Part shown: positions 1-5,059 of the stretch, piece after piece
Layout: every line of letters begins with the position of its first letter
Position numbering within the stretch: the first letter of the stretch is position 1
NCBI GenBank assembly: GCA_003229755.1
Contig: QIFJ01000219.1
Span: 1 to 5,059 of the forward strand
Length of the DNA stretch: 5,059 nt
Origin: Pseudomonadota bacterium
GTDB lineage: Bacteria > BMS3Abin14
Direction of reading: 5' to 3'
Position numbers and translations under genes: made by a program
Notes under the pieces: generated by a model
What the model saw: the letters and a program-made list of their open reading frames with translations, nothing else
Database searches by the model: none
What the model was told of the DNA's origin: nothing

Positions 1-483
1 GCCCTTACAGGACACATGGTGCTGTCGACCCTGCACACTAACGATGCGCCCAGCACGATCAACAGGCTGCTTAATATGGGTGTTGAGCCGTTCCTGGTGG
101 CTTCGGCCGTTATCATGGTTGTCGCCCAGAGGCTGGCGAGAAAGGTCTGCGACTCATGTAAACAGGTTGTCGACGTTCCCGCCAAGGCTTTGGAGGATAT
201 CGGTTTTACCAAAGAAGAGGTCAAGGAGGGTGTCACTTGTTATTCCGGTGAGGGCTGCAACGCCTGTGGTGGTACAGGCTTCAAAGGCCGGGTCGCCCTG
301 TATGAAGTCATGTTTGTGAATGATGAGATAAAGGATGTGATCCTTCAGGGAGGGACTACATTCGAGATAAAGGAAGCCGCGATCCGTGCCGGAATGATGA
401 CCCTGAGGATGAGTGGTTTACATAAGATAAAAGATGGTGTATCGACTATTGAAGAAGTTCTCAGGGTTACCTTTGGAGATTAA
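1..483 (+). CDS. pilB: Type IV pilus assembly (extension) ATPase PilB, C-terminal part
   Basis: PilB is the cytoplasmic hexameric ATPase that powers pilin polymerisation through the PilC platform. The gene runs in from the left edge in frame 1, so only the last 160 residues are seen; the first in-window ATG (16) is internal. The fragment opens inside the His box (TGH, then LSTLHTNDAP) that follows Walker B, continues with an NMGVEPFLVASAV stretch and AQRLARKVC, and carries a tetracysteine zinc-binding motif, C50xxC53 and C86xxC89 (numbered from the first codon in the window). The zinc motif and the PFLVASAV signature are typical of PilB/GspE extension ATPases and absent from PilT. The tail (GRVALYEVM, then GMMTLRMSGLHKIKDG, ending with a TAA stop) matches the family's C-terminus. 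A GspE secretion ATPase is the alternative, but pilT and pilC next door favour PilB. Its Walker A and B motifs lie outside the window. Confidence 0.95.
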   Translation, partial: ALTGHMVLSTLHTNDAPSTINRLLNMGVEPFLVASAVIMVVAQRLARKVCDSCKQVVDVPAKALEDIGFTKEEVKEGVTCYSGEGCNACGGTGFKGRVALYEVMFVNDEIKDVILQGGTTFEIKEAAIRAGMMTLRMSGLHKIKDGVSTIEEVLRVTFGD

Positions 484-523
484 TTCAGCAACGGTCGGCA
501 ACTGAACTGATCGATATTTTTTT

Positions 524-530
524 GGAGGTG
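524..530 (+). promoter_or_regulatory. Ribosome binding site of pilT
   Basis: GGAGGTG is a near-perfect Shine-Dalgarno sequence ending four bases before the ATG at 535. It fixes the pilT start and so the roughly 20-residue N-terminal extension of the protein. It directly follows a run of seven T (517-523). Confidence 0.85.
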
Positions 531-534
531 CTTT

Positions 535-1728
535 ATGGCACAGGGTACGGGACAGAGACCGGCAGCCTCCGAGAGGGAAGGGGCTGAATTATCTGGAAAG
601 ACTACCAATATTCACCAGCTCCTTAAATTCATGGTGGAAAACGATGCCAGCGATCTCCATATAACACCGGGAACGCCTCCACAGCTGAGAGTTGACGGGA
701 AGCTCAGGCCGCTTAATGTGGATATTATGGGACCTGCTGAGACGAAAAAGGTAGCCTACAGCCTTCTGACCGATGCGCAGAAGCACACTTTCGAAGAGGA
801 AAGGGAGCTGGATTTCTCCTTTGGTGTAAAAGGGCTGTCCAGGTTCAGGGCAAATATGTTCATGACCCGGGGTTCGGTGGGAATGGCCATTCGTACGATC
901 CCCTTCGAAACCTGGACCTTCGAAGAGCTGGGCTTACCTCCGATAGTCGAAGAACTTACAAAAAAACCCACAGGCCTGGTTCTGGTTACGGGGCCCACAG
1001 GGAGCGGCAAATCAACGACCCTTGCGGCGATGGTGGATCGAATAAATACTTCCCGGAACGAGCACCTCATCACGATCGAGGACCCCATCGAATTTCTCCA
1101 TCCCCATAAAAACTGCGTTGTGAACCAGCGTGAAGTGGGCTCCGATACCGATTCTTTCAAGAAGGCGCTTAAATACATTCTCAGGCAGGATCCCGACATC
1201 GTCCTGATAGGTGAGATGAGAGATCTGGAAACGATCGAAGCTGCGCTGAAAGTGGCCGAGACGGGCCACCTGGTGTTTGCCACGCTCCATACCAACGGCT
1301 GTGTCCAGACGATCAACCGGATCATCGATGTCTTTCCTCCCTATCAGCAGTCCCAGATCCGGGCGCAGCTCTCCTTCGTTCTGGAAGGTGTTCTTTCCCA
1401 GACTCTCCTTCCCAGGAAGACGGGTGGGCGAATGCTGGCACTGGAGATAATGATCCCCAATGCAGCAATTCGCAACCTGATTCGAGAGGACAAGGTACAT
1501 CAGATCTATTCCAGTATGCAGGTAGGGCAGTCAAAGTACGGTATGCAGACCATGAACCAGTCCCTCCTGGACCTCCATCTCAAGGGTGTTGTCCACCTTG
1601 ATACTATCCTTGGCCGAACCACTAACCCGGAGGAGCTGCGCCAGATGCTCAGCCAGGCCGGTGTTAATCTGACCGAGGTTGACGGCTCAACTGTGAGGGT
1701 CGAGAGTCCCGCCGGACAGCGGCGGTAG
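535..1728 (+). CDS. pilT: Type IV pilus retraction ATPase PilT
   Basis: PilT is the cytoplasmic hexameric motor that depolymerises the pilus and drives twitching motility. The 397-residue protein is complete. It has an N-terminal PAS-like domain (from about residue 25, NIHQLL, then NDASDLHI), an arginine-rich linker (AIRTIPF), Walker A G153-PTGSGKST with K159, an Asp box (EDPIEF, 182-187), Walker B (DIVLIGEMRD from 221, with catalytic E227), a His box (TGHLVFATLHTN from 243), and the AIRNLIRE motif at 311-318. That last motif is a PilT hallmark required for retraction, and the zinc tetracysteine of PilB is absent, so this is PilT rather than a second PilB. The GGAGGTG site supports the ATG at 535. 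This gives a polar, low-complexity N-terminal extension of about 25 residues compared with classical PilT (about 345 residues), and there is a short extra tail after the core. It lies 51 bp after pilB. A PilU-like paralogue is less likely given AIRNLIRE and the pilB-pilT-pilC context. Confidence 0.97.
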   Translation: MAQGTGQRPAASEREGAELSGKTTNIHQLLKFMVENDASDLHITPGTPPQLRVDGKLRPLNVDIMGPAETKKVAYSLLTDAQKHTFEEERELDFSFGVKGLSRFRANMFMTRGSVGMAIRTIPFETWTFEELGLPPIVEELTKKPTGLVLVTGPTGSGKSTTLAAMVDRINTSRNEHLITIEDPIEFLHPHKNCVVNQREVGSDTDSFKKALKYILRQDPDIVLIGEMRDLETIEAALKVAETGHLVFATLHTNGCVQTINRIIDVFPPYQQSQIRAQLSFVLEGVLSQTLLPRKTGGRMLALEIMIPNAAIRNLIREDKVHQIYSSMQVGQSKYGMQTMNQSLLDLHLKGVVHLDTILGRTTNPEELRQMLSQAGVNLTEVDGSTVRVESPAGQRR

Positions 1729-1743
1729 TGATCCCGTTAAACC

Positions 1744-1751
1744 GGGGAGGT
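1744..1751 (+). promoter_or_regulatory. Ribosome binding site of pilC
   Basis: GGGGAGGT lies five bases before the ATG at 1757, in the 28-bp gap after the pilT stop. Its first three G can pair with CCCG at 1733-1736 in a small hairpin (see findings). Confidence 0.85.
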
Positions 1752-1756
1752 AACTA

Positions 1757-2968
1757 ATGCCTGTATTCAAGTGGGAAGCTCGGACAAGGCAGGGAGAAAT
1801 AAAGAAGGGTGAGCTCGAAGCCCAGAACACAGAAGCTGTCCACTCAGCACTGCGCAGACAGGGACTCAGCCCCATTAAAGTCAAGGCCAAGCCGAAAGAG
1901 ATCAAGATAAATATCCCCGGGCTGCGCGGCAAGAGGATAAAGGACAGAGATATTGTCATCTTCACGCGACAGTTCGCCACCATGATCGATGCCGGACTGC
2001 CCCTGGTCCAGTGTCTCGAGATACTGGCTGGACAGGCTGATAACAAGATGCTGGGGAACACACTTTCCACTATCCAGTCCGATGTTGAGGGTGGAGCCTC
2101 CTACGCTGAAGCGTTGGAAAAACACCCCAAGGTGTTTGATTCGCTTTATGTGAACATGGTGGCAGCGGGGGAGACCGGCGGTATCCTCGATACCATCCTG
2201 AACCGCCTGGCCGCCTATATGGAGAAGGCTATTGCTTTGAAGAAGAAGGTTAAATCCGCTATGGTCTATCCCTTCACCATCCTTGCAGTCGCTGTGCTGG
2301 TGGTGGCTATCCTCATGGTGTTTGTTATCCCTAAATTCGCGGCTATGTTTACAAGTTTTGGGGGAGAGCTGCCTGCTATCACTCAGATTGTGATCGATAT
2401 CAGCAATTTTGCGGCGAGTTGGAAGATGGGTGTGGTGGTGATCGGTTTTATCTTTTTCGGATTTATCATGAAGAGATATTATAACACCGAGAACGGCAGG
2501 AGGAGGATCGACCGCATTTTTTTAAGACTCCCTGTATTCGGAATGCTTATCCGTAAGGTCTCAGTGGCAAAGTTCACCCGGACCCTCGGGACAATGCTCT
2601 CGAGCGGTGTACCACTCCTCGATGCTCTTGAGATCTGTGCTAAAACTTCGGGAAATAAAGTGGTGGAGGACTCCGTCTTCTATACAAAACAGAGCATCAG
2701 TGAGGGTAAGACGGTAGCCGAGCCCCTGGAGGAGACAGGTGTATTCCCCCCGATGGTTGTTCAAATGATCAGCGTGGGAGAAGCTACTGGTGCCCTTGAT
2801 GCCATGCTCAGTAAGATCGCTGATTTCTACGACGAGGAAGTAGACACGGCTGTGGATGCCCTTACTTCATTAATGGAGCCGATGATGATGGTCTTCCTCG
2901 GGGGCGCCATCGGTTTCGTGGTCATCGCGATGTACCTGCCGATCTTCAAAATGGCCGCACTGGGCTAA
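1757..2968 (+). CDS. pilC: Type IV pilus inner-membrane platform protein PilC
   Basis: PilC is the polytopic inner-membrane protein that couples the PilB and PilT motors to pilin insertion and extraction. The 403-residue product has the usual family length. A basic N-terminal region (PVFKWEARTRQGEIKKGELEA, typical of PilC/GspF) precedes two T2SF repeats. The first starts near residue 65 (DIVIFTRQFATMIDAGLPL) and contains the loop GETGG at 138-142. The second starts near residue 268 (FTRTLGTMLSSGVPLLDAL) and contains GEATG at 341-345. Three hydrophobic membrane segments are seen at about 169-193, 224-240 and 376-398; the last ends in MYLPIFKMAALG, the standard family C-terminus. GspF of type II secretion is the only real alternative, and the pilB/pilT/pilS/pilR neighbours argue for PilC. 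The reading frame passes intact through a T7 run at 2517-2523. pilS follows after 8 bp. Confidence 0.97.
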   Translation: MPVFKWEARTRQGEIKKGELEAQNTEAVHSALRRQGLSPIKVKAKPKEIKINIPGLRGKRIKDRDIVIFTRQFATMIDAGLPLVQCLEILAGQADNKMLGNTLSTIQSDVEGGASYAEALEKHPKVFDSLYVNMVAAGETGGILDTILNRLAAYMEKAIALKKKVKSAMVYPFTILAVAVLVVAILMVFVIPKFAAMFTSFGGELPAITQIVIDISNFAASWKMGVVVIGFIFFGFIMKRYYNTENGRRRIDRIFLRLPVFGMLIRKVSVAKFTRTLGTMLSSGVPLLDALEICAKTSGNKVVEDSVFYTKQSISEGKTVAEPLEETGVFPPMVVQMISVGEATGALDAMLSKIADFYDEEVDTAVDALTSLMEPMMMVFLGGAIGFVVIAMYLPIFKMAALG

Positions 2969-2974
2969 AGGAAG
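2969..2974 (+). promoter_or_regulatory. Ribosome binding site of pilS
   Basis: AGGAAG fills most of the 8-bp gap between the pilC stop and the ATG at 2977. It is closer to the start than usual, which suggests translation coupled to pilC. Confidence 0.55.
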
Positions 2975-2976
2975 AA

Positions 2977-4392
2977 ATGGCCAAAGGGGCTTACAGCGCC
3001 CGTTCAGTACAGACGTCAGGACTGGATTTTCTACTAAAAGTCCTGATGCTATTCAGGGTGGTTACTATCACCCTCCTGCTTGGAGTGACCGTGGTTGCCC
3101 AGGTAAAGGGCAGCCAGATCCTGTTCTTCGCTCCTCTCTACTATATCTATCTCCTCATAGTGGCGGTTTATCTCGCCACGATCCTCTTTTCATCAGTCTT
3201 TCACCAGGTCACGGATATCAAACAGTTCAGTTTTATCCAGGTTAGCTTCGACCTTGTCCTGTATACGGTCATTGTTTTCCTTTCAGGTGGGTATGAGAGC
3301 CCCTTCCCGTTTCTGTACCTCTTCTCGATCCTGTGGGCGTCCCTGGGCTTTCCGGGCGGAGGTTACTGGACCGCGTCCTTTTCATCTATCCTGTACGGTG
3401 CGATAGTCGACCTTGGGTACTTCGGCATTCTGCTGCCTCCTCACAAGGAGGTCCTGGCCCTCATCTCATCTTCCAATCCCTGGGATATAATCGGCAGGAT
3501 CATGCTGTATATAACCGCATTTTTCGCCGTTGCCTTTCTCGGTAACCAGATGGGAAAAAGATACAGGAGTACGGAAGAGGCCCTCACGGAGAAAACTGCG
3601 GATCTTGTCAGTCTCCAGCATCTTAGCGATATTGTTTTCGACAGTATCAGCAGCGGTATTGTTGTTCTTGGTCCGGATGGGCGTGTTATTACGGTCAACT
3701 CATCCGGTGCAAATATTCTGGGGATCGATAACGCTGATGAGATCAATGCCTTTGCCGGTGATATTTTTAACGATGTTCCCATCGAAAACCTGTGCGAGAG
3801 CGCCGCGTCCGGTATGCTGAACAGGTGGGAGGGGATTTTTACCGACAGTTCCGGCCGGCACTGTATCTTCGGCCTCTCCATATCAAGGCTCAAGGACACC
3901 GAAAAGGGTTATGTGGTTGTCTTCCAGGATCTGACTGAATTCCGTGATATGGAGGAGAAGCTCAAATCCGCTGAAAAACTGTCCGCTGTGGGACGCATGG
4001 CAGCGAGCATCGCCCATGAGGTAAGAAATCCGTTAGCTTCCATGAGCGGATCCATTCAGATGCTGAAAGATTCTCTGGAGCTCGGCACTGAGGACCACTA
4101 TTTAATGGAGATAGTCCTGAGGGAGACGGGAAGACTGAATACCCTGGTAGAGGAGTTCCTGACCTACGCCCGTCCTCCTTCTCCCAGGTTCGAAAATGAG
4201 GACCTGAGAAAGATCGTCACGATCCTGGAGGGGAGCGCCGTCTCCAACGGTATAGTCATAAAAGAGGAAATACCCGACGAGCCTGTTATTATGGCAATGG
4301 ATCCCGGACAGATGTACCAGATCCTTCACAACCTGGCCAAGAACTCCCTGGAGGCCATTGACGGCGGCGGGGAGATACTGGGGAGATACTGA
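2977..4392 (+). CDS. pilS: Sensor histidine kinase PilS, truncated by a frameshift
   Basis: PilS is the inner-membrane sensor kinase of the PilS-PilR system, which controls pilin transcription. The open frame gives 471 residues. About six hydrophobic segments lie within residues 16-195 (roughly 18-42, 48-75, 86-103, 107-126, 131-153, 170-188). A PAS domain spans about 220-322 (DSISSGIVVLGPDGRV to VVVFQDLTEF). The HisKA H box has phosphoacceptor H347 (SIAHEVRNPLASMSG), and the N box starts at 449 (ILHNLAKNSLEAI). The frame then reads GGGEILGRY and stops at TGA 4390-4392, because GGGGAGATACT is duplicated in tandem at 4369-4390. G1, F and G2 boxes are missing from this product but lie intact in another frame just downstream. 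Deleting one 11-bp copy yields a continuous 553-residue protein, close to normal PilS length. As read, the product keeps sensor, PAS and dimerisation/phosphoacceptor parts but should not bind ATP or autophosphorylate. An assembly or sequencing error is possible. Confidence 0.9.
   Translation: MAKGAYSARSVQTSGLDFLLKVLMLFRVVTITLLLGVTVVAQVKGSQILFFAPLYYIYLLIVAVYLATILFSSVFHQVTDIKQFSFIQVSFDLVLYTVIVFLSGGYESPFPFLYLFSILWASLGFPGGGYWTASFSSILYGAIVDLGYFGILLPPHKEVLALISSSNPWDIIGRIMLYITAFFAVAFLGNQMGKRYRSTEEALTEKTADLVSLQHLSDIVFDSISSGIVVLGPDGRVITVNSSGANILGIDNADEINAFAGDIFNDVPIENLCESAASGMLNRWEGIFTDSSGRHCIFGLSISRLKDTEKGYVVVFQDLTEFRDMEEKLKSAEKLSAVGRMAASIAHEVRNPLASMSGSIQMLKDSLELGTEDHYLMEIVLRETGRLNTLVEEFLTYARPPSPRFENEDLRKIVTILEGSAVSNGIVIKEEIPDEPVIMAMDPGQMYQILHNLAKNSLEAIDGGGEILGRY
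4369..4390 (+). repeat. 11-bp perfect tandem duplication that frameshifts pilS
   Basis: GGGGAGATACT occurs at 4369-4379 and again at 4380-4390 with no mismatch. The extra copy is not a multiple of three, so it moves the kinase frame and creates TGA at 4390-4392. In the first copy the codons read G-E-I-L; in the second, the register starting at 4380 again reads G-E-I-L and continues as IKLEIQ into the rest of the ATP-binding domain. The match on both sides of the junction shows that this is an inserted duplicate rather than a natural gene end. Confidence 0.95.
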
Positions 4393-4649
4393 TCAAACTG
4401 GAGATTCAAGAAGAAGAGGATCCACCTCGGGCTATTCTGTCTGTAGCTGACACGGGAAGCGGTATTTCGGATGATATCCTCCCTGAGATCTTCGAGCCTT
4501 TTAAGACGACCAAACCCAAGGGCACGGGACTGGGGCTTGCGATAGTCTACCAGCTGGTTCAGATACACAAAGGCACCATAGACGTTTTAACCGATCCGGA
4601 AAAGGGTACGACCATCACGATCACCCTTCCGGCAAGGAGTGAAGAATGA
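4380..4649 (+). pseudogene. pilS: Detached C-terminal ATP-binding fragment of PilS
   Basis: Read in the register starting at 4380, this stretch encodes 89 residues that complete the HATPase_c domain of PilS: strand GEILIKLEIQ, G1 box DTGSGIS, F box FEPFKTTKPKG, G2 box GTGLGLAIV, and a final strand GTTITITLP before a TGA stop at 4647-4649. These are the ATP-lid and nucleotide-binding elements missing from the 471-residue upstream product. The register contains no ATG, GTG or TTG codon before the stop, so independent translation or re-initiation is unlikely. It would be expressed only if the frame were restored. Its stop overlaps the pilR start as ATGA, the kind of coupling expected of an intact pilS-pilR pair. 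The conserved motifs show no decay, so the break is either very recent or a sequence error. Confidence 0.9.
4634..4639 (+). promoter_or_regulatory. Ribosome binding site of pilR
   Basis: AAGGAG lies six bases before the ATG at 4646, inside the last codons of the original pilS frame. It supports that start and means pilR could still be translated although ribosomes on the frameshifted pilS stop 253 bases earlier. Confidence 0.75.
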
Positions 4650-5059
4650 GTGCTGGAGCCAAGGGTCGAATTCTGGTTGTGGACGATGAGAGAAGCATGC
4701 GGGAGATGCTGGACATTTTCCTCGGACGGGAGGGGTACCAGGTAACTGAATGCGCCTCCGGGACGGAAGCCCTGCGCCTCCTGGACCAGAATGAACCGTT
4801 CGACCTGGTAATAACCGATATAAATATGCCGGGTTTGTCCGGCTTCGACCTCTTAAGAGAGATAAGGGATAAATTTGCTGACCTTCCTGTTCTCATGATC
4901 ACAGCATACGGATCTCCCGATTCGGCAGTGGAGGCCATGAAGCTGGGTGCCACGGATTACATCACCAAGCCGTTCCGGATCGAGGAGATAAAGGCCAGGA
5001 TCAGCGCCTCTGTGGAGAGAAGGCGTCTGGCAGAGGAAAACATCGAGCTGCAGCGGCTT
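4646..5059 (+). CDS. pilR: NtrC-family response regulator PilR, N-terminal receiver part
   Basis: PilR is the response regulator partner of PilS; in known systems it activates sigma-54-dependent pilA transcription. The gene runs off the right edge, leaving 138 residues. These form a CheY-like receiver domain: acidic pocket D13-D14, phosphoacceptor D58 (LVITDINMPGLSG), conserved T86 (LMITAYG) and K108 (ITKPF), followed by a charged helical linker (VERRRLAEENIELQRL) typical of NtrC-type regulators just before the AAA+ domain. The AAA+ sigma-54 interaction domain and the helix-turn-helix lie beyond the window, so NtrC family is inferred from the linker and the pilS context. The ATG at 4646 overlaps the original pilS stop by four bases and has AAGGAG upstream. 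The receiver looks fully functional. With PilS truncated, it would lack its cognate phosphodonor unless another kinase acts on it. Confidence 0.88.
   Translation, partial: MSAGAKGRILVVDDERSMREMLDIFLGREGYQVTECASGTEALRLLDQNEPFDLVITDINMPGLSGFDLLREIRDKFADLPVLMITAYGSPDSAVEAMKLGATDYITKPFRIEEIKARISASVERRRLAEENIELQRL

Noticed and set aside
1..483. Reading the ATG at 16 as the start of a small ATPase-like protein
   Set aside because: The frame is open to the window edge, and the residues before it (ALTGH) belong to the conserved PilB His box, so the gene simply starts outside the window.
484..523. Possible terminator between pilB and pilT: a T7 run preceded by a weak TTCAG/CTGAA inverted repeat
   Set aside because: The 5-bp stem has a 13-base loop, is not adjacent to the T run, and the T run leads straight into the pilT ribosome site. 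It looks like ordinary leader sequence within an operon.
960..966. A7 run in pilT that fits an A-AAA-AAA slippery heptamer for -1 frameshifting
   Set aside because: The zero frame encodes a full-length normal PilT. A -1 shift would only give a product cut before Walker A, and no stimulating structure is evident. Likely a chance Lys-Lys codon pair.
756..1325. Long open frame on the minus strand opposite pilT
   Set aside because: It is antisense to a complete, motif-rich PilT, has no recognisable domain or ribosome site, and is a composition shadow.
4531..4556. Sigma-54-like promoter elements (GGCAC and TTGC) upstream of pilR
   Set aside because: The spacing between the two elements is too long for the -24/-12 arrangement, and the bases are dictated by the conserved G2 box of the kinase (GTGLGLAIV).
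4621..4953. Minus-strand open frame across the start of pilR
   Set aside because: It is antisense to the receiver domain, which has all its catalytic residues, and its translation resembles no known protein.

Overview
The window holds one co-directional type IV pilus (T4P) gene cluster on the + strand in the order pilB (3' end) - pilT - pilC - pilS - pilR (5' part). This is the order familiar from Geobacter, Myxococcus and related former Deltaproteobacteria (Desulfobacterota, Myxococcota). Base composition is balanced to slightly GC-rich by eye, and the Shine-Dalgarno sites are strong and GGAGG-like. Together these suggest a Gram-negative, probably Desulfobacterota-like bacterium. Taxonomy cannot be fixed from this window, and uncultivated relatives such as Nitrospirota-type lineages are possible.

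Layout: 1-483 is the C-terminal 160 residues of the pilus extension ATPase PilB. 535-1728 is the retraction ATPase PilT, complete. 1757-2968 is the inner-membrane platform protein PilC, complete. 2977-4649 is the membrane sensor kinase PilS, interrupted by a frameshift. 4646 to the window end is the receiver domain of an NtrC-family response regulator, PilR. Intergenic gaps are 51, 28 and 8 bp, and the original pilS stop overlaps the pilR start by 4 bases (ATGA), so this reads as one operon. No RNA gene, mobile element, CRISPR array, clear promoter or terminator is visible, and no gene-free stretch exceeds 300 bases.

Working together: PilB and PilT drive pilin polymerisation and depolymerisation through PilC in the inner membrane. 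PilS and PilR normally sense pilin in the membrane and activate sigma-54-dependent pilA transcription. pilA is not in the window and may lie downstream of pilR.

The one striking feature is an exact 11-bp tandem duplication (4369-4390) in pilS, between the N box and the rest of the ATP-binding domain. It shifts the frame and stops the protein at residue 471. Removing one copy restores a 553-residue kinase with G1, F and G2 boxes. This may be a real inactivating (possibly reversible) mutation or a sequence or assembly error. I found no previously undescribed system; the rest is ordinary T4P machinery.
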